The notes: generated by a model from the letters alone, not told the origin. Shown: positions 50,821 through 59,634, counted from the stretch's first letter. The stretch: DNA of 64,000 bases from Acrocarpospora macrocephala (GCF_009687865.1 NZ_BLAE01000029.1:62001-126000); one strand, 5' to 3'. Made by a program: numbers and translations.

Positions 50821-51632
50821 GCTCGCTCCACCACGTAGCCCCCGCGCGCGAACCCGGTCACCGTCGCGCCCTCGTCCATCATCCCGCCCAGCACATCCCG
50901 GACGGCCAGCCGCCACGCCTTGGCCGCGCCCGGATCGGCCCGCCGGATCGCCTCGATATCCTCCGGCAATTCCACCAGTACCACCCGCTCCGCCGCGACC
51001 CGGGCCACCGGTCTCCCCTCCACCGCGATCAGCCCTCGGCACGCGCTCTCCGGCACCTCCGGCTGGTACGGCCGGCCCGACGCCGCCGTCAGCGCCTGCG
51101 GCGAGGTCAGCCGCCACACCGCCAGCACCCGGTCGGACTCGTCCCCGGCGTTCACCTCGTCGGCCATCTGGCCGTAGAACTCGCGCAGGTACTCCTCCGG
51201 CCTGGCCCCGAGTTTGGCCAGGTTGAAGTAGGCGTTGCGGCGGACGAGGGGGTCGAAGGTCCAGGTCACCGTGGTGAGGCCGCGGGCCAGGGCCCAGGCG
51301 CGCTGGTGCAGTTTGAGGGCGTGGCCGGCGCCCTTCTTGACCGCGCCGGTGACGTGCGAGTGCAGGGACTCGCCGATGGGGGCCGACAGGAACGCGACGG
51401 ACGCGCCGACCAGGTCGTCGCCGTCGAATGCCCCGGCGACGTAGTTCCCGGCGTGGGAGAGGGCACGCATCATCTCCACGCTGACGGGGGCGTTCAGCGG
51501 ATCAGGGTGCCAGATGTCGTCGTACAGGCGGAAAACGCGTTCGAAGTCGGAAATTTCCTGAAGTTCGCGGAGTTCGACGCCTGCCTTTCGCGCCGCCGCG
51601 GCAGCTGCGGTTTCCGGAGTCATCGGGGTCAT
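50817..51632 (-). CDS. GNAT acyltransferase, probable D-amino acid N-succinyltransferase
   Basis: 271 residues. The GNAT core shows LHSHVTGAVKKGAGHALKLHQRAWAL at the acyl-CoA pyrophosphate site and LTTVTWTFDPLVRRNAYFNLAKLG, a pattern seen in the large GNAT proteins encoded next to N-succinylamino acid racemases. ATGA coupling joins it to the M20 gene upstream, and its end overlaps the racemase start. By analogy with Geobacillus, it would succinylate D-amino acids using succinyl-CoA. The acyl donor and substrate are inferred from gene order. Confidence 0.78.
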   Translation of the reverse strand: MTPMTPETAAAAAARKAGVELRELQEISDFERVFRLYDDIWHPDPLNAPVSVEMMRALSHAGNYVAGAFDGDDLVGASVAFLSAPIGESLHSHVTGAVKKGAGHALKLHQRAWALARGLTTVTWTFDPLVRRNAYFNLAKLGARPEEYLREFYGQMADEVNAGDESDRVLAVWRLTSPQALTAASGRPYQPEVPESACRGLIAVEGRPVARVAAERVVLVELPEDIEAIRRADPGAAKAWRLAVRDVLGGMMDEGATVTGFARGGYVVERA

Positions 51633-52750
51633 CGCGCCAGCACCGATTCGATCAGGGCCGTCAGCAGGCGGGCGCGTTCCGGCAGGCGGTTCACCAGGAC
51701 GTGCTCATCGTCCGCGTGCGCGCCGCCGCCGACCGCGCCGAGGCCGTCCAGGGTCGGGCAGCCGACTCCGGCGGTGAAGTTGCCGTCCGAGCCGCCGCCC
51801 ACCGAGACGCCCGTCAGCGGCGGCAGGCCGAGCTCGGCCGCGAGGTGGACCGCCTTGGCGAACAGGTCCACGGAGGAGTTGGCGTCGAACGGGGGACGGT
51901 TCGGGCCGCCCTGCAGTTCCAGGCTCGCGCCGGGGGTTCGCGGGGTGAGCGCGCGCATGAGCTCGTCCACCCGGAGCTGGGAGGCCAGGTCGGGCACCCG
52001 GACGTCCACCGCCACCCGGGCCAGGGCCGGGATCGTGTTGGTGCTGGTCCCGGCCGAGGCCAGGGTCGGGGTCACCGACAGCAGGCCCGCCTGGGAGGAC
52101 GACTCGACCGCGCTGGCGATCTCGGTGATGGCCAGGATCTGGTGGGCCAGCTCGACTCCGGCGTTGACGCCCTTCTCCGGTTCGAGACCGGCGTGGGCGG
52201 CGCGGCCGTGGATGAGCAGCTCGTACCGCGAAATGCCCTTACGGGCGATTTTGAGGGCGCCGTTCTCGCCGCCCGCCTCGGTCACGAACGTGGCCGCCAG
52301 GCCGCGGGCGGTGTCCTCGATCAGCGGCTGCGAGGTGGGCGAGCCGAGCTCCTCGTCGCCCACGATCAGCACGGCGACACCCTCCAGGGAGGGCAGCGCG
52401 GCCAGCGCGTGGAAGATCAGCACCAGCCCGGCCTTCATGTCGAACACGCCGGGGCCCCGGGCGACGCCGTCGGTCACGCTCCACGGGATCCGGTGGATCG
52501 TGCCCGTCGGCCAGACGGTGTCGTGGTGGCCGAGCAGCAGGACCTTCGGCTCGCCGAACACCCAGCGCAGGTGCGGGACGCCGTCGATCACCAGGGTCTC
52601 CGGCGCCACGCCGAGCGAGCGGCGGCCGACCTCCGCGACCGTCTTGGCGCTGCGCGCCAGCGCCTCGTGGTCGCTGGAGAACGACTCGCAGCAGACCAGC
52701 TCGGCCAGATCGGCGAGGATCCCGGCCAGCTCGGGCGACTCCGTTCTCAC
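51629..52750 (-). CDS. M20 family metallopeptidase, probable N-succinyl-L-amino acid desuccinylase
   Basis: GTG 52750 overlaps the dipeptidase stop (GTGA); 373 residues. The metal ligands lie in LLLGHHDTVWPTG (His, Asp), VFDMKAG, IVGDEELGSPTS (the catalytic Glu pair), FVTEAGGENG and the late GAHADDEHV (His). The dimerisation lid contains HGRAAHAGLEPEKG. This subgroup resembles glutamate carboxypeptidase-type enzymes. In this operon the role would be to release L-amino acid from its N-succinyl form after racemisation. Confidence 0.85.
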   Translation of the reverse strand: MRTESPELAGILADLAELVCCESFSSDHEALARSAKTVAEVGRRSLGVAPETLVIDGVPHLRWVFGEPKVLLLGHHDTVWPTGTIHRIPWSVTDGVARGPGVFDMKAGLVLIFHALAALPSLEGVAVLIVGDEELGSPTSQPLIEDTARGLAATFVTEAGGENGALKIARKGISRYELLIHGRAAHAGLEPEKGVNAGVELAHQILAITEIASAVESSSQAGLLSVTPTLASAGTSTNTIPALARVAVDVRVPDLASQLRVDELMRALTPRTPGASLELQGGPNRPPFDANSSVDLFAKAVHLAAELGLPPLTGVSVGGGSDGNFTAGVGCPTLDGLGAVGGGAHADDEHVLVNRLPERARLLTALIESVLAR

Positions 52751-53784
52751 CGGCCCACCCCGAGTTCGGCCAGGAAGAGGCGGTGCAGGTTGCCACCGAC
52801 GATCTTGCGGATCTCCTCGTCGGCGAAGCCGTGCTTGGCCAGCGCCTCGGTCACCAGGGGCAGGCCGCGCGGGCCGTCCAGGTCGGGGATGCACGCCTCC
52901 ACGTCCAGGCCGCTGAAGGAGCCGGGCTCGCAGCAGGGCGGGGTGAGGTCGGTGAAGACCTCGCGGATGAAATCGGGGCCCAGGCCGACGTGGTCGATGC
53001 CGGCGATGGACACGACGTGCTCGATGTGGTCCACCAGGTGGTCGATGGTGACGGATCTCGCCTCCACCGCCAGGAAGGCCGCCAGGAAGTTCACGCAGAC
53101 GACGCCCCCGGTCGCGGCGATGCCGCGCAGCTGGTCGTCGGTGAGGTTGCGGTGGTGGTCGCGCAGGGCGCGGGCGGAGGAGTGGGTGGCCAGCACGGGC
53201 CGGGTGGCCAGTTCGAGCACGTGCCCGACGCCGGAGGCGCTGAGGTGGGAGACGTCGAAAAGGACCCCGAGCCGCTCCATGGTCTGGAGGGTTTCGACGC
53301 CCTGGCTGGTCAGGCGGGATCCGGTGGCGTCCTGGCCGCTGCCGTCGGCGAGGGGAGTGCGGCCCCAGTGGGCGATCGAGGCGACCCGGACGCCCAGCCG
53401 GTGCAGCGTCGGCACCAGTTCCACGCTGGCGTCGATGCCCGGCATGCTCTCCATGGCCAGGACCAGGGCGATCCGGCCGTCGGCCAGGGCCTGGTCGATC
53501 TGGGGGCCGTCGACGCAGAGCCGTACGGCGTCGGGGTTGCCCTCGGCGAGGGTGTGCGCGCATTCGATCATGCGCAGGGTCTGCCGGAGCGCGCCCTCTG
53601 GCCGATACTGGCCGTCGATGAACACCGGCAGGACCTGCAGGTTCACGCCGCCCTCGGTCAGCTGGGGGAGCCAGCGTTCGCGGAAGAACGAGGCCCACAG
53701 CTCCGGCGGCCGGGCCGACACGGCCATCAGCAGGTCGTTGTGCGCGTCCGCGACGACGGCGTCGCGATGCAGGTCAGCAGGCAC
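52747..53784 (-). CDS. Membrane-dipeptidase (M19) family dipeptidase
   Basis: GTG 53784 with GAGGAG five bases before; 345 residues. Zinc-ligand signatures are VVADAHNDL (HxD), LAMESMPGI (bridging Glu), LFDVSHLSASG and LATHSSARAL (His) and GLGPDF (Asp). There is no signal peptide, so despite the family name it is probably cytosolic. M19 enzymes accept dipeptides with a D-residue at the C-terminus, which fits a D-amino acid salvage operon. First gene of the operon, divergent from nif3. Confidence 0.88.
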   Translation of the reverse strand: MPADLHRDAVVADAHNDLLMAVSARPPELWASFFRERWLPQLTEGGVNLQVLPVFIDGQYRPEGALRQTLRMIECAHTLAEGNPDAVRLCVDGPQIDQALADGRIALVLAMESMPGIDASVELVPTLHRLGVRVASIAHWGRTPLADGSGQDATGSRLTSQGVETLQTMERLGVLFDVSHLSASGVGHVLELATRPVLATHSSARALRDHHRNLTDDQLRGIAATGGVVCVNFLAAFLAVEARSVTIDHLVDHIEHVVSIAGIDHVGLGPDFIREVFTDLTPPCCEPGSFSGLDVEACIPDLDGPRGLPLVTEALAKHGFADEEIRKIVGGNLHRLFLAELGVGR

Positions 53785-53892
53785 CTGAACTCCTCACGGG
53801 ATCGTGTACCCGGACGTTACCCCGCCGGGAGGCGTCCGGCGAAGGTGGTCTGCCGGACGTCGCGCGTCCGCATTCCCGGTACCCTCCCATCC

Positions 53893-54720
53893 GTGACGGA
53901 GACCACACTCGCGACAGTGATCGAGACACTGGAGCACGCCTACGACCCGGCCCACGCCGAGCCCTGGGACGCGGTGGGCCTGGTCTGCGGGGATCCCGGC
54001 CAGGTCGTGCGCAGGATCGTGTTCGCGGTGGACCCGGTGGCGGCCGTCGTCGACGAGGCCCTGGAGTGGCACGCCGACCTCATCGTCACCCACCACCCCC
54101 TCTACCTGCGAGGCACCACTTCGGTCGCGGCCGACACCGCCAAAGGCCGCCTCATCCACCGCCTGATCAAGAACGACTGCGCCCTCTACACCGCCCACAC
54201 CAACGCCGACGTGGCCGACCCCGGCGTCTCCGACGCCCTCGCCCGCGCCGTCGGCCTCTACCCGCCGTACCGGCCGCTCAGCCCGATCGCCGTCCCCGGC
54301 CTCGGCCTCGGCCGCGTCGGCGTCCTCCCCGTCTCCATGACCCTGGCCAAGTTCGCCGCCCTCGCCGCCCAGGGCCTGCCCCGCACCGCCGGCGGCCTGC
54401 GCGTCGCCGGCGACCTGGACCGCCTGGTCAAGGTCGTCGCCGTCAGCGGCGGCTCCGGCGACTCCCTGCTCGGTACGGCTCGCGCCGCCGGCGTCGACGT
54501 CTTCCTCACCGCCGACCTCCGGCACCACCCGGCCAGCGAATACGTGGAGTCCGGCGGCCCCGCCCTCATCGACGCCGCGCACTGGGCCACCGAGTGGCCC
54601 TGGCTGGCCGAAGCGGGAGAGCGGCTGACGTCCGCCCTGGCGGCGAAGGGTATTAGTGTTGAGGCGCGCGTCTCCGACACGGTCACGGACGCCTGGACCA
54701 CAACAGCACAGCGAGGATAG
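53893..54720 (+). CDS. Nif3-like dinuclear metal-centre hexameric protein
   Basis: GTG 53893 (VTETTLATVIETLEHAYDP), 275 residues. Metal-binding motifs are PWDAVGLVCGDP, LIVTHHPLYLRG, YTAHTNADVA and a late ALIDAAHWATEW. The short Nif3 form without the PII-like insert is complete. Its exact reaction is unsettled; GTP cyclohydrolase-like activity has been proposed for the family. It heads the conserved actinobacterial set nif3, zinc-ribbon protein, RNase HI/phosphatase (Rv2230c-Rv2228c in Mycobacterium tuberculosis). Confidence 0.87.
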   Translation: MTETTLATVIETLEHAYDPAHAEPWDAVGLVCGDPGQVVRRIVFAVDPVAAVVDEALEWHADLIVTHHPLYLRGTTSVAADTAKGRLIHRLIKNDCALYTAHTNADVADPGVSDALARAVGLYPPYRPLSPIAVPGLGLGRVGVLPVSMTLAKFAALAAQGLPRTAGGLRVAGDLDRLVKVVAVSGGSGDSLLGTARAAGVDVFLTADLRHHPASEYVESGGPALIDAAHWATEWPWLAEAGERLTSALAAKGISVEARVSDTVTDAWTTTAQRG

Positions 54721-54722
54721 GG

Positions 54723-55463
54723 ATGAAGGCTGCACCGGAAGCACAGAAGCGTCTCCTCGACCTGGCTGAGCGCGATGCGGCTCTCGACCGGCTCCGGCAT
54801 CGCCGCCGCACGCTCCCCGAGCTGGCCGGGATCGAGGAGCAGTCCAAGAAGCTCGCCCAGGTCTCCACCCAGATCATCGCCGCCGAGACCGAGGCGGCCG
54901 ACCTCGCCAGGGACCAGACCAAGGCCGAATCCGACGTGGACGCGGTCCGGCTGCGCGCCGAACGCGATCGCAAGCGCCTGGACTCCGGGCAGGTCTCCTC
55001 GCCCAAGGATCTGGCCAGCCTGCAGTCCGAGATCACCTCGCTGCACCGCCGCCAGGGCGACCTGGAGGAGGTCGTGCTGGAGATCATGGAACGCCGCGAG
55101 GCCGCCGACACCAAGGTCGCCGACCTGCGCGCTGAACGCGACGAGCTCACCGCCACCCTCTCGGTGGCCGAGGCCCGCCGCGACGAGGCCTTCGCCGAGA
55201 TCGACAAGGAGGCCGGCGAGGTCCGCGACCGCCGCGGCGTCCTGGCCGCCGAGATCCCCGCCGACCTGTTCAAGCTGTACGAGAAGCTGCGCGAATCCTC
55301 CGGCGTCGGGGCGGCCATGCTTCAGGGCGGGCGCTGCCAGGGTTGCCGGACCACGCTCTCCATCGCCGACCTCAACCAGATCAGGACCGCCGCGCCCGAC
55401 GAGGTCGTCCGCTGCGAGGAATGCCGACGCATCCTCGTCCGCACACCCGAGTCTGGACTGTGA
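54723..55463 (+). CDS. Zinc-ribbon coiled-coil protein (C4-type, DUF164/CT398-like)
   Basis: 246 residues, 2 bp after nif3. A long antiparallel coiled coil (about 10-190) is rich in Glu, Arg and Ala. A C-terminal zinc ribbon has CQGCRTTL and CEECRRIL as the two Cys pairs. Orthologues are conserved beside nif3 and the RNase HI/phosphatase gene; the function is not established, though nucleic acid or secretion roles have been suggested. GTGA coupling links it to the next gene. Confidence 0.88.
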   Translation: MKAAPEAQKRLLDLAERDAALDRLRHRRRTLPELAGIEEQSKKLAQVSTQIIAAETEAADLARDQTKAESDVDAVRLRAERDRKRLDSGQVSSPKDLASLQSEITSLHRRQGDLEEVVLEIMERREAADTKVADLRAERDELTATLSVAEARRDEAFAEIDKEAGEVRDRRGVLAAEIPADLFKLYEKLRESSGVGAAMLQGGRCQGCRTTLSIADLNQIRTAAPDEVVRCEECRRILVRTPESGL

Positions 55464-56896
55464 GCGTCGACTACGTCTGCGAGGCCGACGGGGGTTCCCG
55501 GGGGAACCCTGGGCCCGCCGGGTATGGGGCGGTCGTGCGCGATCCGTCGGGTGACGTGCTGGCCGAGGCCGCCGCGTCGATCGGCGTCGCGACCAACAAT
55601 GTCGCCGAGTATCGGGGGCTGATCGCTGCTCTGCAGGCCGTTCTCGATCTTGGTGGCGAGGGGCGTACGGTCGAGGCGCGGATGGACTCCAAACTCGTCA
55701 TCGAGCAGATGGCGGGCCGCTGGAAGATCAAGAACGAGGGTCTGCGTCCTCTCGCTCTCGAAGCTCAGGCTCTGGCCCACCGCCTTCGGGTCACCTGGAA
55801 GTGGATTCCGCGCGAGCGCAACAGCCACGCCGACCGCCTCGCCAACGAGGCCATGGACGCGGCCGCTCGGGGCGAAACCTGGCAATCCACGACGATTTCC
55901 TCGGGCGGGCATTCGGCCAGCACGACCGTGTCCCACGCCACGACAATCCGCTCGGAAGGACCGAACAACTCAGGCCGATCGACCTCGACCTCGACCTCGA
56001 CCTCGACTTCGACTTCGACCTCGCCTTCCGCTTCGACCTCTTCCGCTTCGACCTCGGCTTCGGCTTTGACCTCGGTTTCGACCTCGGCTTCGGTTTCGGG
56101 GGAACCCGGCAACCGCACCGCTGGCCACGCGGTTTCGGGGGAACCCGGCAGCCGCTCCGATGGGCACTCGGTGCGAGGGAATGGCCATGCTTCGGCTGAG
56201 GCCGCGTCCGGTGACGGGTGGGTCGGAGACGCCAGCCGACCGGCCGGGCGGAGCGGTCTGGGCTGGGGGCGTGCGTCGCGCGTGGCGACGTCATTGTTGT
56301 TGCTGCGGCATGGGCAGACGCCGCTGTCGATCGAGAAGCGATTCTCCGGGACCGGTGATCCTTCGCTAACCCCTACCGGAATGGCGCAGGCGGAGGCGGT
56401 GGCGGCGCGGCTGGCGCGGGAGCCGTACCGGATCGAGGCGATCGTGAGCTCGCCACTGACCCGCGCGCGGCAGACCGCCGAAGCGGTCGGAACCCGGATC
56501 GGACTACCCGTGCGCGTTGACAAAGGCCTCAGAGAGGCCGATTTCGGCGCCTGGGAAGGGCACACGTTCGCCGAGATCCAGGAACGATGGCCACACGAAC
56601 TGGCCGCCTGGCTCGCCGACCCGGCCATCGCCCCACCCGGCGGCGAAAGCTTCACCGAAGCGGCACACCGGGTAGAACGTGCCCGCGACCGCGTCCTCAC
56701 GGACCACCAGGGCAAAACCGTCCTGATGGTGTCCCACGTGACCCCGATCAAACTACTCGTCCGCTTCGCACTGAACGCCCCACCCGAAGCGCTCTACCGC
56801 ATGCACCTCGACCTGGCCTGCCTGTCGATCATCGACTACTACGACGACGGCCCAGCCGTACTCCGCACCTTCAACGACACCGCCCACCTGGACTGA
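55460..56896 (+). CDS. Bifunctional RNase HI / acid phosphatase fusion with expanded linker
   Basis: GTG 55460 overlapping the previous stop; 478 residues. The RNase HI domain (about 1-138) has the DEDD residues in CEADGGSRGNPG (Asp), NVAEYRGL (Glu), ARMDSKLVI (Asp) and NSHADRLANEA (Asp). The histidine phosphatase domain (about 274-478) has LLRHGQTPLS, SSPLTRARQTAE, FGAWEG and VSHVTPIK. In mycobacteria the fusion is roughly 364 residues with a short linker. Here about 134 residues intervene, including a Ser/Thr tract and two GEPG repeats. The phosphatase half resembles cobalamin-pathway CobC. Both activities should be intact. Confidence 0.9.
   Translation: MSVDYVCEADGGSRGNPGPAGYGAVVRDPSGDVLAEAAASIGVATNNVAEYRGLIAALQAVLDLGGEGRTVEARMDSKLVIEQMAGRWKIKNEGLRPLALEAQALAHRLRVTWKWIPRERNSHADRLANEAMDAAARGETWQSTTISSGGHSASTTVSHATTIRSEGPNNSGRSTSTSTSTSTSTSTSPSASTSSASTSASALTSVSTSASVSGEPGNRTAGHAVSGEPGSRSDGHSVRGNGHASAEAASGDGWVGDASRPAGRSGLGWGRASRVATSLLLLRHGQTPLSIEKRFSGTGDPSLTPTGMAQAEAVAARLAREPYRIEAIVSSPLTRARQTAEAVGTRIGLPVRVDKGLREADFGAWEGHTFAEIQERWPHELAAWLADPAIAPPGGESFTEAAHRVERARDRVLTDHQGKTVLMVSHVTPIKLLVRFALNAPPEALYRMHLDLACLSIIDYYDDGPAVLRTFNDTAHLD
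55978..56172 (+). repeat. Hexanucleotide TCGACC/TCGGCT tract and 39-bp repeat in the RNase HI/phosphatase linker
   Basis: From 55978 to about 56100 the DNA is a degenerate (TCGACC)n-type tract encoding alternating Ser-Thr/Ser-Ala. Two 39-bp copies follow, encoding GEPGNRTAGHAVS and GEPGSRSDGHSVR. Confidence 0.88.
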
Positions 56897-57063
56897 ACAT
56901 ACGCGTGCCGCCGAACGTCGGACGTTCTACGCGTGCTGGCGCGCGTTCAACGACTTGGGCCACCCGTTCGGAGCATGTCCGCGTGGGTCCAACCACAGGG
57001 CTCACGCGTTCTGGGCATACTCAGGTTGTTAAACGAAGGGTTCGCCTGTTTCTGAGGTGCTTA

Positions 57064-57675
57064 TCACCGACACGGCTCATATGCGCCGAGCTGATCACCA
57101 TCGAGCGGTACCCGCAGATCCAGAACCGCCCCCGCCGCCCTCGGCACCACGGCGCCCGCCGCTTTGAACAGGGCGAGCATGCGGTAGTTCGTCGCGTACA
57201 CAGTGGCGGTCAGATCGCGGATCCGGCGGCTGGGCGCGACGCTCAGGAGATGCCGTAACAGCATCCGGCCGAGCCCCCGCCCCTGCCACTCGTCCTCCAC
57301 CAGAAAGGCCAACTCGGCCTCCCCGGCGGCGAGATCCATCAGATTGCTCATCGCCACAACCCGCTCACCCCCGGCGATATGGGTCACGAACGTCACCCCT
57401 TTCGCCGGATTCGTGAACAGCCCGATCACCCGATCGCTCAACCGCGGCACCGGCCCGAAATACCGGAACCGCAGGCTCTCCGGCGAACACCGCTCGTGCA
57501 TCTCCCGGACCGCCCCCGCGTCGCCCACCGTCATCGGCCGCGTGATCAGCTCAACCCCGCCGACCTCGGTCCGCAGAACCCGCGGCGACGGCTGCGTCCC
57601 CCGTACCGGCTGAGCCCCCCGTACCGACCGCGGCCCCCGCGGCGGACGCCCATCCCCCGGATGCTTGTTCGTCAT
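57064..57675 (-). CDS. GNAT family acetyltransferase
   Basis: I place the start at ATG 57675 (MTNKHPGDG) behind GGGGGA; 203 residues. An Arg/Pro-rich tail (about 1-40) is followed by a GNAT domain with ELAFLVEDEWQGRGLGRMLL as the acetyl-CoA loop and MHERCSPESLRFRYFGP near the start. The latter resembles the C-terminal domain of Pat-type protein acetyltransferases. The target is unknown. It converges on the RNase HI/phosphatase gene across 167 bp and is divergent from rnpB. Confidence 0.83.
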   Translation of the reverse strand: MTNKHPGDGRPPRGPRSVRGAQPVRGTQPSPRVLRTEVGGVELITRPMTVGDAGAVREMHERCSPESLRFRYFGPVPRLSDRVIGLFTNPAKGVTFVTHIAGGERVVAMSNLMDLAAGEAELAFLVEDEWQGRGLGRMLLRHLLSVAPSRRIRDLTATVYATNYRMLALFKAAGAVVPRAAGAVLDLRVPLDGDQLGAYEPCR

Positions 57676-57757
57676 TTTCCCCCCAGTACCCCTCGTTCGT
57701 GGCGCCCGCGCGGGCCGCCCGTTCGTGACATTCGACCGCGACCTACTTGCTGGATGG

Positions 57758-57786
57758 TTGGTGCTCACTTGAGACGCCACTAGGCT
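57758..57786 (+). promoter_or_regulatory. rnpB promoter
   Basis: TTGGTG (57758-57763), 17-nt spacer, TAGGCT (57781-57786), placing the start about 8 bases on, at the first base of the RNA's P1 stem. Confidence 0.75.
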
Positions 57787-57794
57787 GGTCGTAC

Positions 57795-58189
57795 GGCGGA
57801 CGAGCCGGCCGGACGGCCGCGTCGAGGTCTTCGCACCTCGCCGAGGAAGGTCCGGGCTCCACAGGGCAGGGTGGTCGGTAACACCGACCCGGGGCGACCC
57901 GCGGGACAGTGCCACAGAAAACAAACCGCCCCCTCACCGAGGGGGTAAGGGTGAAACGGTGGTGTAAGAGACCACCAGCGCCCACGGCGACGTGGGCGGC
58001 TAGGTAAACCCCACCCGGAGCAAGGTCAAGAAGGAATGCCCACGGGCATTCCGCGCGCGACACTCGAGGGCTGCCCGCCCAACGCCGCGCGGGTAGACCG
58101 CTTGAGACCACGAGCAATCGTGGCCCTAGATGGATGGCCGTCAGGTTACCCAACCTACAAAACCCGGCCTACAGGCCGACTCGTCCGCC
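57795..58189 (+). ncRNA. rnpB: RNase P RNA, bacterial class A
   Basis: The 5' GGCGGACGAG (57795-57804) pairs perfectly with CTCGTCCGCC (58180-58189), forming P1. Conserved core blocks appear in order: GAGGAAGGTCCGGGCTCC, CACAGAAAACAAACCGCC, AAGGGTGAAACGGTGGTG, AAGAGACCACCAGCG, GGTAAACCCCACCCGGAGCA, GGGTAGACCGCTTGAG, CCTAGATGGATGGCCGTC and an ACAAAACCCGGCCTACAGGC end. The length of about 395 nt is normal. It is the catalytic RNA that matures tRNA 5' ends. A promoter at 57758-57786 fits the 5' end. A weak GCCC/GGGC hairpin with CTTT follows (58195-58212). Confidence 0.96.
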
Positions 58190-58329
58190 TTTAAGCCCCG
58201 GAGACGGGCCTTTCGGCTCCTCATGATCCAGAAGTCATCACCCACGTCAGCCTGGCTCGCGCCTAGCGGGACGCTCCAGGGATGCGAAGCCGCACTCCAC
58301 CGACTAACCAGCAACGAAGAGGAGTGACC

Positions 58330-58680
58330 ATGCCTAAGAGGACGCCGGGGGACTGGGCCGACCTTGAGCGGGAACTACACGAGGCCGGTGTCTCTCCTTC
58401 CGTGATCGAGGAGGGCGCCAGGAGGCTCCTCGCCGAGGCGCGCGGCCATCAGCTTGCCGAGGCGCGCAAGCACCTTGGGCTCGGACAAAAGGACGTCGCG
58501 ACCATCATGGGTGTGAGCGTTTCCCGCGTCTCACAGATCGAGCACGGCGAGGTCGCGTCCCTTGAGGTTATCGCCCGCTACGTGGAGGCACTCGGAGCCC
58601 GCCTGGAGTTGGTCGTCTTTTTCGGCGACCGAACGGTGCGTCTGCCGGTCAGCGAGAAGTCGATGGATGCCGCCGCATAG
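58330..58680 (+). CDS. XRE family helix-turn-helix protein (HigA antitoxin-like)
   Basis: I place the start at ATG 58330 (MPKRTPGDWADLEREL) behind GAGGAG; 116 residues. The helix-turn-helix is GLGQKDVATIMGVSVSRVSQIEHG, followed by IARYVEALGARLELVVFFGDRTV, the layout of HigA-type antitoxins. A toxin gene would be expected just upstream, but 58190-58329 between rnpB and this gene holds no plausible RelE/HigB frame. It is either a solitary regulator or an antitoxin that lost its toxin. Confidence 0.82.
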   Translation: MPKRTPGDWADLERELHEAGVSPSVIEEGARRLLAEARGHQLAEARKHLGLGQKDVATIMGVSVSRVSQIEHGEVASLEVIARYVEALGARLELVVFFGDRTVRLPVSEKSMDAAA

Positions 58681-58737
58681 GCAGCGGAAAACACGTTGCG
58701 GTAGAAGGTCGGGGCGCGGAAAGCTCCCGGCGTGAAG

Positions 58738-59634
58738 ATGAACGATGACCAGTTGGTGGTGGCACCGGAGACTGTGCGTGCATTGGTTGATGAGCAGTTT
58801 CCCGAGTGGCGGCGTCTGCCCATCACGAGTATCGCCGCGCATGGGACAGTGAACGCCATCTTTCGTGTAGGCGAGCACTTCACGGCTCGGTTCCCGCTAC
58901 AGCCTGGGCACGTTGACTCGACGCGGCGGTGGCTGGAGTCCGAAGCGGAAGCAGCTCGCGAGTTGTTAGGTCGTACGCGGTTTCCCACGCCCGAGCCGGT
59001 TGCGCTCGGTGAGCCTGGGGCGGGATATCCGCTGCCGTGGTCGGTACAGACTTGGTTGCCGGGTGTCGTGGCCACCGACGATGACCCGGGCGAATCGGTC
59101 GCGTTTGCGCACGACCTGGCGGATCTCATCGAGAGCCTGCGCGCAATCGACACGCGTGGCCGTACTTTTGCCGGCCAGGGCCGAGGGGGTGACCTTCAAT
59201 CCCACGACGGGTGGGTGGAAACCTGTTTCGAGCAGAGCGAACAACTTCTGGACGTTCGCGGGCTTCGCCTCATGTGGGAGAGTTTTCGAAATCTGCCGCG
59301 CGAAGCCACCGACGTGATGGCCCATGGTGATCTCATTCCCGGCAATGTGCTCGTGTCCGCTGGGCGGCTGACCGGGATTCTCGACGTTGGCGGCTTCGGG
59401 CCGGCCGACCCTGCTCTAGATCTTGTGGGTGCTTGGCATCTGCTCGAGGCCGGGCCGCGGCAGGTGTTCCGCCTGGATCTGGGGTGCGACGACCTCGAAT
59501 GGGAGCGAGGCAAAGCGTGGGCCTTCGTACAGGCGATGGGGGTCGTCTGGTACTACCTCGAAAGTAATCCGGTCATGTGCCGGATGGGCCGACGCACCCT
59601 GGAACGCATCCTGGCCGACCCCGTTTCCGTGTAG
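58738..59634 (+). CDS. Aminoglycoside phosphotransferase-like kinase
   Basis: 298 residues from ATG 58738; GTG 58732 is an alternative and lies better after GGAAAG. The N-lobe is short. The catalytic loop is VMAHGDLIPGNVLV and the metal loop is GILDVGGFGPADPALDL, where the usual DFG-like Asp is present as ILDVGG. The family (APH) phosphorylates antibiotics, sugars or other small molecules. There is no evidence for a specific drug. Confidence 0.83.
   Translation: MNDDQLVVAPETVRALVDEQFPEWRRLPITSIAAHGTVNAIFRVGEHFTARFPLQPGHVDSTRRWLESEAEAARELLGRTRFPTPEPVALGEPGAGYPLPWSVQTWLPGVVATDDDPGESVAFAHDLADLIESLRAIDTRGRTFAGQGRGGDLQSHDGWVETCFEQSEQLLDVRGLRLMWESFRNLPREATDVMAHGDLIPGNVLVSAGRLTGILDVGGFGPADPALDLVGAWHLLEAGPRQVFRLDLGCDDLEWERGKAWAFVQAMGVVWYYLESNPVMCRMGRRTLERILADPVSV

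Noticed and set aside
52783-53892. Open frame extending nif3 about 370 codons upstream
   Set aside because: It runs antisense through the M19 dipeptidase; the Nif3 family starts at the GTG at 53893.
57743-58153. A 136-codon open frame antisense to the RNase P RNA region
   Set aside because: It lies across the structured rnpB gene, and its translation shows no family resemblance; it is a shadow of a high-GC RNA gene.
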